Shown here: positions 32,846 to 41,451 of the stretch, piece by piece | Layout of the letters: every line of letters begins with the position of its first letter | Position numbering within the stretch: the stretch's first letter is position 1 | Assembly: GCA_011523825.1 (NCBI GenBank) | Contig: WTFX01000017.1 | Location: 1 to 64,000 of the forward strand | Length of the DNA stretch: 64,000 nucleotides | Direction of reading: 5' to 3' | Origin: Microthrixaceae bacterium | GTDB taxonomy: Bacteria; Actinomycetota; Acidimicrobiia; Acidimicrobiales; Poriferisodalaceae | Translations under genes and position numbers: made by a program | The notes under the pieces: generated by a model | Databases searched by the model: none | Seen by the model: only the letters and a program-made list of their open reading frames with translations | What the model was told of the DNA's origin: nothing

Positions 32846-32988
32846 GACTCACCTCGCATCGCGCGGTCAATTCTGACAGTCCCATTGCTCGGTGGTCCGA
32901 GGGGTTTTGGCGCTCGCTATATCTGAGATTCGCCAAGACGTCGCAGGCCGGGCAAGCTGGGCTGGGTCAGCGGGAGACGGGAGCATCC

Positions 32989-33429
32989 ATGACGGCATCA
33001 GCGGCATCAGAACCGGCAGCCTTGAGCGCCGAGGCTCAGGAACTGCTGCGCAAACCGAACTTCGCACACCTCGCCACCATCCGCACCGACGGCACGTCGA
33101 GCATCGCCCCGGTGTGGATCGACCCCGTCGACGCCTCCACGGTGATCGTCTCCACCGGAGACGGCTCGCACAAGGTGGCCAACCTGCGCCGGGATCCTCG
33201 GGTGGTCATCTCGGTGGTCGACTTCGATAACCCCTATGAGGAACTGCAGCTGCGCGGCGTGGCCGAGATCGAGCCGGACCCCGACATGGTCGTGCTCGAC
33301 GCTCTCAGCCACAAGTACACGAACCAGCCGTTCCGGGTGCGCTTCGAGGGCTGTGTCAACCTGCGGATCACCATCACGTCGTTCCGCCACACGGTGCATG
33401 CCGAGGAGCACACCCCCGCCGACCGCTGA
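32989..33429 (+). CDS. PPOX-class F420-dependent protein
   Basis: This 146-residue split-barrel flavin/deazaflavin-binding protein has LLRKPNFAHLATIRTDGTSS, APVWID, STGDGSHKVANLRRDPRVVI and the conserved VAEIEPDPD region. The family comprises F420H2-dependent reductases and biliverdin-type reductases. It points to F420 use by this organism, together with the LLM enzyme at 42047. Start ATG 32989 behind GGAG. Confidence 0.88.
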   Translation: MTASAASEPAALSAEAQELLRKPNFAHLATIRTDGTSSIAPVWIDPVDASTVIVSTGDGSHKVANLRRDPRVVISVVDFDNPYEELQLRGVAEIEPDPDMVVLDALSHKYTNQPFRVRFEGCVNLRITITSFRHTVHAEEHTPADR

Positions 33430-33547
33430 GGCTGCGGGCGGCCGACGCCCGCCGGCCTGCGCAGTGCTCGTCAGTGGCCGGAAATCGGCCCGTGCGTGGG
33501 CGGTGCTCGTGGCATCCTGAAGGCGAGCAAGCGCAGCGGAGGTTCTC

Positions 33548-34225
33548 ATGGGTCAAGTCACGTCCTTGCTTGATCGCGAGGTGTACGTGATGAGCCAGGT
33601 GGACCGGCTGCTCGACCTGGGCACCGGCACAGCGCGGCGTTGGATCGACGGATACGAGCGGCGCGGTCGCCGGTACGAGCCGCTGGTGCGCGCCGAGACC
33701 ACGGGATCCGATGTGGTCACTTGGGGAGAGTTCGTCGAGACGCGGCTGATCGCCGAGTACCGCAGCCGTGGCGTCGCAGTCGTGCGGATGCGGCCGGCGA
33801 TCATGGCGCTGCGCCGGGAGTTCGAGACCGACTATCCGCTCGCTACCGCTCGCCCGTTCCTCAACGAAGACGGCCGGGATCTGGTGTTGCGTGTCCAGGA
33901 CGAGACGGTGCTGAGCCCGTCGCTGCGGTTCGTGGTGCGCACCAACCAGGGCGTCATGCTCTCGATGGAGGTGCAGCGCTTCCAGCAGGACGCCGAGTAC
34001 GAGGAAACCGACGAGGTGCGCCGCATTCGCCTGTTCGGCGCTCCGAACGTCGTGCTGGACCCCGAGTACGGCTTCGGCGAGCCCACGGTTCGGGGCCGAC
34101 GACTGCGGGTCTCGGCCATCGCCGAGGCGATCGCTGCGGGCGAGGCACGCGACGACATCAAGGCGACGTGGGACATCAGCGACGAAGTCGTCGACGACGC
34201 CCTGCGATGCTCACGGGTTGCATGA
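33548..34225 (+). CDS. DUF433 antitoxin (VapB45-like)
   Basis: This 225-residue protein has an N-terminal MerR-like helix-turn-helix (VDRLLDLGTGTARRWIDGYE), a central beta-rich region and a C-terminal DUF433 domain (VRGRRLRVSAIAEAIAAGEA then WDISDEVVDDALR). That is the architecture of antitoxins paired with VapC45/PIN-like toxins. The last residues (CSRVA) look foreign, and the next gene is a 5'-truncated toxin, so a deletion probably joined the two ends. Start ATG 33548. Confidence 0.78.
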   Translation: MGQVTSLLDREVYVMSQVDRLLDLGTGTARRWIDGYERRGRRYEPLVRAETTGSDVVTWGEFVETRLIAEYRSRGVAVVRMRPAIMALRREFETDYPLATARPFLNEDGRDLVLRVQDETVLSPSLRFVVRTNQGVMLSMEVQRFQQDAEYEETDEVRRIRLFGAPNVVLDPEYGFGEPTVRGRRLRVSAIAEAIAAGEARDDIKATWDISDEVVDDALRCSRVA

Positions 34226-34237
34226 GCGTGCAACGCG

Positions 34238-34498
34238 ATGGCGCAAGGTGCGAGCGGCCGTGACCTGATCTTCATCACGCGGGACAAGAGGATCCGCCGC
34301 GACAAGAACGAGCGTGATCACCTGATGCGATCAGCCGTCAGGGCGGTGTTTCTCACAAGCACCAAGAACATGGACAAGTCGCAGATGGCAGCGCTCATCG
34401 AGCGTCACTGGGACGACATCGTTCTTGAGGTCGGAACCCAAAGCGGGCCGTCACTCTGGTCGCTGACCCGGCGGGATGGTCTCAAGCCGATCAGGTAG
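34238..34498 (+). pseudogene. 5'-truncated VapC45/PIN-like toxin
   Basis: The 86 residues contain only the second half of a PIN-like toxin: IFITRDKRIRRDKNERDHL, VRAVFLTSTKNMDKSQMAAL and a C-terminal PSLWSLTRRDG. The N-terminal strand with the first catalytic Asp and the DxxW segment are missing, about 45 residues by comparison with the family. It is most likely inactive; the antitoxin upstream remains. Confidence 0.6.
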
Positions 34499-34534
34499 GC
34501 ACGCCAGTCCCGCGGGGTCGTGCTCGGCTGGGTG

Positions 34535-34882
34535 TCAGGGCCAGTGGGTGCCGGGTGGGGGTGTTGGGTTGGCGGCGGCCCATGCGTCGAGGCGGCGTGC
34601 GAGCGCTGGGCCCAGGGCGGTGCCTGAGGGCAGGTCGCTCTTTCTGACGAACGCGACGACGCCCCGGGGAGCGCTGCGCTCCAGGCTGCGGGTCACCAGG
34701 AGTACGTAGTCGGCGAAATTCTCCGTGACGAGGACGCGACCCTCGCTGGCCGCCAGCTCATAGAGATGCTCGTCATCGGCGCCCGCCAGCGCCGAGCCTG
34801 CGACACTGAGGGCGTCGTGTCCGAGCCGCCCGAGTTCGGCAGCGGCCGAGGGCGGGTACATCTCGTCGAGCAGCCACCTCAC
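34535..34882 (-). CDS. DUF5615 PIN-like toxin
   Basis: This 115-residue protein opens MRWLLDEMYPPSAAAEL, with the acidic pair Asp6/Glu7 of the PIN-like active site. It continues with GHDALSV, ADDEHLYELAASEGRVLVTE and FADYVLL, all DUF5615 features. Its GTG start overlaps the antitoxin stop (GTGA). Probably a ribonuclease toxin. Confidence 0.85.
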   Translation of the reverse strand: MRWLLDEMYPPSAAAELGRLGHDALSVAGSALAGADDEHLYELAASEGRVLVTENFADYVLLVTRSLERSAPRGVVAFVRKSDLPSGTALGPALARRLDAWAAANPTPPPGTHWP

Positions 34883-35304
34883 GCCGACAGCATGCGCTCT
34901 CGGCGATCCGCGAGCGCACGCATTTCTTCGGCGGCTCTGGCGTCAGCTGCTATGCGGTCGTCGATCTCATCGGGGAACGTGGCGTAGTAGTCGGCTGCGA
35001 GACCGATCAGCTCGGGCGCAAGGCCAGTTTCCTCCGCGACAACGCTGACCGGGTCGCCGTCGGCGCCGGCGCCGTGGCGCTTGAGGTCGCGCACGATCTC
35101 CCACACGTCGGGTCCGGAGGCCAACCCGGCGCGGCGCCCTGCCGGGCCGTCACGGAACACGATGCCGGGAAAGCGCCGCATCTTGAGCCCTTCGTCGATC
35201 AAGACGACGGCGAGCGAGGACGGGGCGCTCGCGATCCGCCGGCTCTCGTCGTCGAGGCGTGTCCGCAGCGCTTCTGGCAGCCGCAGCGAGGTCGGTCGGC
35301 TCAT
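34879..35304 (-). CDS. Antitoxin of the DUF5615 pair
   Basis: This 141-residue protein has a ribbon-helix-helix start (TSLRLPEALRTRLDDESRRI, SSLAVVLIDEGLKMRRFPGI). A DUF433-like region follows (DVWEIVRDLKRHGAG then VAEETGLAPELIGLAADYYA). It should bind DNA and neutralise the coupled DUF5615 toxin. It is the last module of the island before the VOC/ArsR genes. Start ATG 35304. Confidence 0.82.
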   Translation of the reverse strand: MSRPTSLRLPEALRTRLDDESRRIASAPSSLAVVLIDEGLKMRRFPGIVFRDGPAGRRAGLASGPDVWEIVRDLKRHGAGADGDPVSVVAEETGLAPELIGLAADYYATFPDEIDDRIAADARAAEEMRALADRRERMLSA

Positions 35305-35476
35305 CGCAGCCTCCTGGGTTTGCCGAGTACGCTGCGCTACATCGTAGTGCGCTGAGTTACGCCACGGCTATGCCGTGACTTTGGCTCCGCCCTGCTGCGG
35401 CTGGGCATGGGCGTCGGTGGGGCCCGCATCGGCGGCGTTGCCGCCGTGCTGCGACGCCGTCGGCCGGGGGTTGTGC

Positions 35477-35866
35477 TCAGGGCTTGACGGAGATGATCTG
35501 GATGAGGTTGCCGCAGGTGTCGTCGAACACGGCGATCCAGGCCTCGCCGACATCGGTCGGGGGCACGGTGAAGGTGACGCCGGCCTCGGTCAGCCGCTGG
35601 TGCTCGGCGTCGACGTCGTCGACGGCGAACTGGGCCAGCGGGATGCCGTCGGCCATCAGGGCGTCGCGGTAGGGCTTGACCGCCGGGTGATGCGACGGCT
35701 CGAGCAGCAATTCGGGCCCGTCGGGGTCGTCGGGCGAGACGACCGTCAGCCAGCGGTCTTGGCCGAGCGGGATGTCGTGGCGCGTCTGGAAGCCGAGCAC
35801 GTCGGTATAGAACGCCAGGGCTTGCGCCTGGTCGTGAACGAAGACGCCGGTGAGTTCGATCCTCAT
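35477..35866 (-). CDS. VOC family protein (glyoxalase-like)
   Basis: This 129-residue vicinal-oxygen-chelate protein has two beta-alpha-beta repeats (ELTGVFVHDQAQALAFYTDV and FAVDDVDAEHQRLTEAGVTF). It ends FDDTCGNLIQIISV with the metal-binding Glu replaced by Gln, so metal binding may be altered. Members include resistance and dioxygenase-type proteins. It starts three bases after the ArsR stop, an arrangement common for ArsR-regulated VOC genes. Confidence 0.88.
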   Translation of the reverse strand: MRIELTGVFVHDQAQALAFYTDVLGFQTRHDIPLGQDRWLTVVSPDDPDGPELLLEPSHHPAVKPYRDALMADGIPLAQFAVDDVDAEHQRLTEAGVTFTVPPTDVGEAWIAVFDDTCGNLIQIISVKP

Positions 35867-35869
35867 GGT

Positions 35870-36142
35870 TCAGTCCTTTCTTGGCCACCGCCGGTCGATC
35901 TGCGACAGCGGTGCTGGGTTGAAGAAGTGGTACTTGTAGCGGCCTTCACGCCTAGTTGAGACGAGGCCGGCGTCCTCCAGGACACCGAGATGTTGGGAAA
36001 CCGCCTGGCGGGTCGAACTCAGCTGATGCTTGGAGGCGAGCCGTGCTCCGATCTCGAACAGTGTCTGGCCATCACGCTCGGCCAACTCGTCGAGGATGAT
36101 CCGACGTGTCCGATCCGCGAGGGCCTTGTAGATGTCGGCCAC
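35870..36142 (-). CDS. ArsR family transcriptional regulator
   Basis: This 90-residue winged-helix repressor opens with DIYKALADRTRRIILDELAE. The recognition helix lies in LSSTRQAVSQHLGVLEDAGL and the wing in VSTRREGRYKYHFFNP. No metal-binding Cys is seen, so the inducer is not a thiol-bound metal. It starts at GTG 36142, 17 bases from a palindrome (36160-36179) and just before the VOC gene it probably controls. Confidence 0.88.
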   Translation of the reverse strand: MADIYKALADRTRRIILDELAERDGQTLFEIGARLASKHQLSSTRQAVSQHLGVLEDAGLVSTRREGRYKYHFFNPAPLSQIDRRWPRKD

Positions 36143-36159
36143 TGGCCTGGCACTGTAAC

Positions 36160-36179
36160 AGGCAAGTGGTGACTTGCCT
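36160..36179. promoter_or_regulatory. ArsR operator palindrome
   Basis: Arms AGGCAAGT and ACTTGCCT are perfect over 8 bases with spacer GGTG, 17 bases upstream of the arsR start. A further ACTTGCCT half-site lies at 36199-36206. It is likely autoregulated by the adjacent ArsR protein. Confidence 0.65.
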
Positions 36180-36287
36180 ATCGGGATTCGTCGGCGCAAC
36201 TTGCCTGTCGGTGTGAATCGGCGCTGTCCGCGGCTGATGGCGAGCTGTGCGGTATTCGTGTGACACCCCTTTCGTACGGTTGTTCCC

Positions 36288-37625
36288 ATGTTGAGGGACG
36301 GTTCTGGCGGGGCCCGGCGTGGCGGCGAGACGGTTGCCGGGGGCGCTGAGGTGTTGTCGTTGTGCCGGTTGAGTACTGGGGCGTTGGCGGGGTTGGGGCG
36401 TGAGGGGCTGTTGGGGGTGCTGGGCGACATCGAGCGGGTCGCCAACCGGCTGGCGGGGTATCGGGCCGAGGTGCTGGGCGCGCTGGATGCATTGAGCCGC
36501 TCTGGTGTTGCACCTGATGTTGCGCCGCATCTGTCGTTGCGCGATGCGGCGGGGGTGTCCGAGCGTGACGCCCGCCGGATGGTCCGCGCCGCGGGGAAGG
36601 CCCGCGAGCACCCCGGCGTGCTCGAGGCGCTGTCAGGCGGCGGCATCAACGCCGCCCAGGCCGAGGCGCTGTGCGACGCGCGTGTGCCTGATGGGGTGCG
36701 TGCCGAGCTGGTGGCCTCTGCGGCGGGCGAGGACACCGACGCGACGCGTCGGCAGGTGCGCCGGGCCGAGGCCGACCACTCGGTCGAGACGCCGATGGAG
36801 CGCTTCGAGCGGCAGCGCCAAGCTCGCGGCGCGGGCTGGCAGCGCGACCACGAGGGGATGCTGCGCCTGTGGGCCAAGCTCGACCCCGAGGTCGGCGCCG
36901 CGGTCGAGGCCGGCCTGGAGGCGCTGCGCCGTCAGTACTGGCTCGACGACAAGCAGGTGCGCAACGGCCGACGCACCCCCGCCCAGCGCGACGCCGACGT
37001 GCTCGCGTACGCCCTGGCGGGCGTCACCCTCACCGACACCGACACCGCCGCAGTCGACCGGCTCCACGCCCGCAACCGACAAGACCGCCACTTCCCCGAT
37101 CAGCCGGTTGGCGACGACGCAGCGATCGGGCGGATGCTGCCGCCGGCGCAGATCAGCGTGCTGATCGGGCTCGACGGCCTGCGCGGTTCAACCGACGAGA
37201 TGGGCTTGACCGACGCCGGAGTCGAGCTGCCGCCCCACATCGTGCGACGTCTGGCCTGCGACGCCGAGATCATCCCCATGATCCTGGGCGGCCCCGGCGG
37301 GCCCGCCGACGCCGGACGAGCCCGCCGCACCGTGCCGCTGCGGCTGCGGCGCCTGCTCATCGCCCGGGACAGACACTGCCAATGGCCCGGCTGCAACCAG
37401 CCCCCCTCACGCTGCGACGCCCACCACATCCACCACTGGACCGACGGCGGGCCCACCGATCTCGACAACCTGGTGCTGCTGTGCCACCGGCACCACCATC
37501 ACCTTCACCAGCACGGCCACACGATCATCCCCCATCCCGACGGCACCTGGACCACCACCCAAGCGACAGAACCCGAACCTGCAAACGCAGAACGAGTCGG
37601 CAGCGCCCGACCCCGAGGCCCCTAA
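36288..37625 (+). CDS. DUF222/HNH endonuclease (13E12 family)
   Basis: This 445-residue protein has an N-terminal DUF222 helical region (about 25-300) and a C-terminal HNH nuclease (about 355-420): RDRHCQWPGCNQPPSRCDAH, HIHHWTDGGPTDLDNLVLLC and HRHHHHLHQHG, with Cys pairs for zinc. The family is highly repeated in actinobacterial genomes; its role is unclear. Start ATG 36288. Its position 245 bases before a tRNA gene is worth noting. Confidence 0.9.
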   Translation: MLRDGSGGARRGGETVAGGAEVLSLCRLSTGALAGLGREGLLGVLGDIERVANRLAGYRAEVLGALDALSRSGVAPDVAPHLSLRDAAGVSERDARRMVRAAGKAREHPGVLEALSGGGINAAQAEALCDARVPDGVRAELVASAAGEDTDATRRQVRRAEADHSVETPMERFERQRQARGAGWQRDHEGMLRLWAKLDPEVGAAVEAGLEALRRQYWLDDKQVRNGRRTPAQRDADVLAYALAGVTLTDTDTAAVDRLHARNRQDRHFPDQPVGDDAAIGRMLPPAQISVLIGLDGLRGSTDEMGLTDAGVELPPHIVRRLACDAEIIPMILGGPGGPADAGRARRTVPLRLRRLLIARDRHCQWPGCNQPPSRCDAHHIHHWTDGGPTDLDNLVLLCHRHHHHLHQHGHTIIPHPDGTWTTTQATEPEPANAERVGSARPRGP

Positions 37626-37869
37626 ACCGGCACCGTGGCTCCGCGGTTCGTGAAGCCGCGACGGGCTGCGAGGCCCGCTTGCCTTCGGCACCGGACAGAT
37701 AGCTCAAGCAAAGTGCACTTCGGCAACGAGGAGTTGCCAAGTGGCGAATCCATCGGTGCGTGACGAGTGGGGCGCAAGCCTGTATCACGTCAGAAGTGAT
37801 GGGATTCGTGGCGAGACCACCTATCAGGCAGACTTCGTAGGCAGCCCTTTCGAGGTGTGTGCCGATTTT

Positions 37870-37945
37870 GCCCTCGTAGCTCAGGGGATAGAGCGTCGGT
37901 TTCCTAAACCGTGCGTCGCAGGTTCGAATCCTGCCGAGGGCGCCA
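37870..37945 (+). tRNA. tRNA-Arg (anticodon CCT)
   Basis: Acceptor GCCCTCG pairs with CGAGGGC. The D-stem is GCTC/GAGC. The anticodon loop TTCCTAA has anticodon CCT and is held by CGGT/ACCG. The T-arm is GCAGG, TTCGAAT, CCTGC. The discriminator is G and the 3' CCA is encoded. It reads AGG codons. Confidence 0.95.
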
Positions 37946-37990
37946 GGCGTGTTCGACGAGGCCCACGGCGCCGCCGTTGCTGCGAGTGCC

Positions 37991-38629
37991 TCAGGCCAAG
38001 AGCCGTTTCAAGGTCGAGGTCAGCACGGTCTCGGTCTCGGTGGCGGACAGCGCACGATGGCGGCGGAGGTAGTCGATCGAGTCGAGTTGAGCCAGCAAGT
38101 CGCCGGCCGCGAGCACGGCGTCACGCTCGGCTGGCGTGCGGGAGGCGAGCTCGGGGGCAAACTGCAGCCCGAACTGTTCTCGCAGCTCGTCGCGGACCGT
38201 GGCGAGCTGGTCGCTGATGCGGGGCAGCCGGTGGGCATGAGCCAGCGTCGCCCGGTACACCGGGCCGAACGTGTCGTAGAGGCGCAAGCGCATGGCCACG
38301 AAGGCGTCGATGCGGGCAGCCAGCAGGCCCTCGCCGATGGCGTGCAGGTGTGCGACGGGGGCGGCAAGTTCCCGGTTTCGCCTGATGGTGGCCTCGAGCA
38401 GCTCGCCCGGATCGGCGAAGTAGCGGTAGAGCGAGCGCAGCGACAGACCAGAACGGCTCGCCGCCTGCTCCATCGTCGGGAACAGCCACTCCTCGGCGAA
38501 CATCTCGAGTACGACATCGAGGACGGCGTCGATGTTGCGCTCGCGCCGGGCGACCCGGCCGTCGACGGGCTCCGCGTCTAGATGAGCATCAGGCGACGGC
38601 ACCGTGCCAGTCGACGCCCGATCAGCCAT
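37991..38629 (-). CDS. TetR family transcriptional regulator
   Basis: This 212-residue TetR-like repressor has its HTH at about residues 30-75 (ERNIDAVLDVVLEMFAEEWL, then MEQAASRSGLSLRSLYRYFA). A C-terminal helical ligand domain follows. Its ATG overlaps the 3' end of the sulfatase-DJ-1 fusion gene by 8 bases, so it is translated from the same mRNA and may regulate that operon. Confidence 0.9.
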   Translation of the reverse strand: MADRASTGTVPSPDAHLDAEPVDGRVARRERNIDAVLDVVLEMFAEEWLFPTMEQAASRSGLSLRSLYRYFADPGELLEATIRRNRELAAPVAHLHAIGEGLLAARIDAFVAMRLRLYDTFGPVYRATLAHAHRLPRISDQLATVRDELREQFGLQFAPELASRTPAERDAVLAAGDLLAQLDSIDYLRRHRALSATETETVLTSTLKRLLA

Positions 38630-41327
38630 GACTCAGCAGTCGGAGCATCTCTCGGGCGACCATCGGCGCTGCGTTCTGGTTCTGGCCGGTCACGAGATTG
38701 CCGTCGACCACCCAGTGGTTGGCGAGCGGGTCGCGGAACCGGGTGGCGCTCTCGAACAACGCGCCGGCCCTGCGCAGCTCGGTCTCGGGATGCTGGGGCG
38801 TGGAGGTGATCCGCAGCTCCCGGACCTGCTTGTCGGTCACCGCCGTCACCCGGCGGCCCTCGACCAGCGGGCTGCCGTCGGCGGCCTTGGCCTGCAGCAG
38901 TCCCAGCGGGCCGTGGCACACGCCGCCAATCACGCTGCCGTGCTCGTTGGCCTCGGTGATCGTGCGGCCGAGCTCCTCGGAGAACCCCAGGTCGAATGCA
39001 GCGCCCCAGCCGCCTGCCAAGAAGATGACGTCGTAAGCGGCAATGTCGACCTCCCCAACGGCAAGCGACTCCTGCACTTTGCCCCTGAACACCTCGTCCG
39101 CGAGGAAGCGGTCGCAAGCCTCGGTGCGTAGCGGGGCGCGCAGCGACTGCGGGTCCACGGGGATGACGCCGCCCTTGGGGCTGGCGACATCCACCGACAT
39201 GCCGGCATCGGCGAAGGCGTAGTACGGCACCGTCATCTCGCTGGCGAACACCCCGGTCGGCTTGCCGATGTCCAGCACGCCATGATTCGTGGCGACGACC
39301 AGCGCCCGCCGGCCGCTGACGTCAACATCAATCGACTCAACGTCGTCGGGATGCATGCCGAGCCGCTGCAGCACCTTGCGAAGCGCACGAGCCGGCGGGC
39401 GAACCTTGCCTGATCCGCTCATCGCCGAGCTGCCAATGCCTCCGCCGGACTGCCGCATCGCGTACGGCCACGGCTGATTGCGCTCGGGGACGGCCCGGGC
39501 CCGCTCGTCGGTCAGGCGTTTCGTCATCTCTGCGAACACGTCAGCGGCCTCCGGGTCTTGCCAGCGGTTGTGGGCCTCGATCGGGTCGGCGTCGAGGTCG
39601 TACAGCTCCCACTGGTCGGGCAGCGGCTCGGTGCGGTACACCTCTCCGGCGGGGCCGTCGGCTGCAAGGTGCCGCACGCCCGGCTGCGTCCACGTGGCGG
39701 GATCGTCGAACGTGCGCACGATCTTCCACAGGGACATGCGCCGATCGTCGAATCTGGTTCGTGTCGAGCCGGTTGCTTCCGACTCCTGCTCCGGGTCGCG
39801 AGCCGATGCGGACTGAGCTGCCGAATCGTGCCCGCCAGCCGCTCGGGCAGCGGCGCCGCCGACCAGCTCAGCCTCTGGGTGACCATCGTCGACCCGGCAG
39901 ATGAGACTCTCAAAGTTGGCGCCGACGTGGGCGGGCACCTGGATGCGCAGCGGCGGAGGCGTTCTTCCCATCCGCCGAGCCATGGCGCTGGCACCCGAAT
40001 CGCCCTCGGGCATGTTGTCCCGCGTCATCAGGTACACATGACGATTCCGGTCGGGCTCCGCAACGCCGTCGACCACGTCCATCAGGTCACGCCCGGGCAG
40101 CGGATGCACCTCACTATGGGTGCTCCGCAGCTCATCGGCCGCCGATACTGCATCGATGCCCGCCGCCCCGAGCAGCGTCGGCACCAGATCCACATGAGAC
40201 GTCGGCGCATCGTCAACGACCCGGCCCGTCGTCGCCTGCGAGCCGACCCGGGCGATCACGAACGGCACCCGCGTCGCCTCGTCGTAGAGGTTGAACCACT
40301 TCTGGTGCAGCCCGCCGTGCGCCCCCAGCAGCTCGCCATGATCCGACGTGCGCACCAGCACCGCTTCCTCGGAGCCGCCCTCGGTCACCGCCCGGCGCAC
40401 CCGGTCGAGCGGACCGTCGACCTCGGCATGGAGCCGGTAGTACAGGCTGCGGTACTCGGCCGCCTTGTTGCGGTACACCCGGTCGACCGCCGGCGCCAGG
40501 CCGTAGGTGGTCGGGTACGAGGCCCGGAAGGCGATCTGTGCCGCCGGCTTGGTGGACAGATCCTCCTCGTCGGTCGGCGACGGCGGGATCGGCGGCGGGT
40601 CGGCAGCGCTGGCTGCCAGAGGATTGTCGGGCCCGCGGCGGCCGAGCCAGGCCGGGGCGAACACGATGTCATGGGGATTCACGAAGCTGGCCACCAGCAG
40701 GAACGGCCGCAGTGCTGCCTCGTCGCCAGCCCGGCGGCGGGCATAGCGATCCTCCAGCCAGGCGACCACCCGGTCGGCGAAGAGCGGGTCGCGCACGAGC
40801 CCGCTGTCGGCCGGCCGGCCGCCGTGGGGCTCGGGGCCGATCCAGCCCGAGAAGCCGAACGGCCCGAGCGGGTCGGCGTCGAGGTACGCCTGCTCGGCGG
40901 CGGCGTCGACCACGCCCTCGTCGTCGTTGGTGTCGAGCCGCGCCCCCGCATGGATCAGGTCGGCATGACTGCAGTGCCACTTGCCCTGGTAGTGCGTGTC
41001 GTAGCCGCCGGCCCGGAACCAGTGGCCCAGCGTGGGTACCTCGCCCGGCCGCAGCCAGCGCATCCGGCTGTCGTCGGCCATCTTGCCGAGGCCGTTGGTC
41101 TGGGTGACGCCGTGCACGTCGGGGTACTGACCGGTGAACAGCGTCGGCCGGCTCGGCACGCAGGCGATCGACCCCGTGTAGTGGCGCTCGAACGATACGC
41201 CGTGGTCCTCGAACCATGCAGCGGCGGTGAGACGCCGGCGCCACGCCCGCACCTCGGCCGGCTCGTACGGCGGCGCGGCACGCTCCTGGTCGGTCATCAG
41301 GATGATCACGTCGGGCCGAGCGTTCAT
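38622..41327 (-). CDS. Sulfatase fused to a DJ-1/PfpI domain
   Basis: This 901-residue protein has an N-terminal sulfatase (about 1-640) with VIILMTDQE, active-site CVPSR (Cys56, formylglycine site), GKWHCSH, SFVNPHD and TSDHGELLGAHG. A linker of about 30 residues follows, then a DJ-1/PfpI domain (about 670-901): FASEMTVPYYAFADAGMSVD, FLAGGWGAAFDLG and nucleophile elbow GGVCHGPLG with Cys804. Sulfatases cleave sulfate esters; DJ-1/PfpI proteins are amidases, glyoxalases or chaperones. No stop or ribosome site separates the parts, so this is a true fusion. Substrate unknown; no signal peptide. Confidence 0.85.
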   Translation of the reverse strand: MNARPDVIILMTDQERAAPPYEPAEVRAWRRRLTAAAWFEDHGVSFERHYTGSIACVPSRPTLFTGQYPDVHGVTQTNGLGKMADDSRMRWLRPGEVPTLGHWFRAGGYDTHYQGKWHCSHADLIHAGARLDTNDDEGVVDAAAEQAYLDADPLGPFGFSGWIGPEPHGGRPADSGLVRDPLFADRVVAWLEDRYARRRAGDEAALRPFLLVASFVNPHDIVFAPAWLGRRGPDNPLAASAADPPPIPPSPTDEEDLSTKPAAQIAFRASYPTTYGLAPAVDRVYRNKAAEYRSLYYRLHAEVDGPLDRVRRAVTEGGSEEAVLVRTSDHGELLGAHGGLHQKWFNLYDEATRVPFVIARVGSQATTGRVVDDAPTSHVDLVPTLLGAAGIDAVSAADELRSTHSEVHPLPGRDLMDVVDGVAEPDRNRHVYLMTRDNMPEGDSGASAMARRMGRTPPPLRIQVPAHVGANFESLICRVDDGHPEAELVGGAAARAAGGHDSAAQSASARDPEQESEATGSTRTRFDDRRMSLWKIVRTFDDPATWTQPGVRHLAADGPAGEVYRTEPLPDQWELYDLDADPIEAHNRWQDPEAADVFAEMTKRLTDERARAVPERNQPWPYAMRQSGGGIGSSAMSGSGKVRPPARALRKVLQRLGMHPDDVESIDVDVSGRRALVVATNHGVLDIGKPTGVFASEMTVPYYAFADAGMSVDVASPKGGVIPVDPQSLRAPLRTEACDRFLADEVFRGKVQESLAVGEVDIAAYDVIFLAGGWGAAFDLGFSEELGRTITEANEHGSVIGGVCHGPLGLLQAKAADGSPLVEGRRVTAVTDKQVRELRITSTPQHPETELRRAGALFESATRFRDPLANHWVVDGNLVTGQNQNAAPMVAREMLRLLSHG

Positions 41328-41451
41328 GACGCAGACACCCGCGCTCCACGTCGCAGTACGGCCCCAACATTCGGACGACCAACCTGATCCATCACGAGGA
41401 CAGCCCTTCGTACAGGCTCAGGCCCGGCGCCCGAACGCCAACTTCGCAGCA

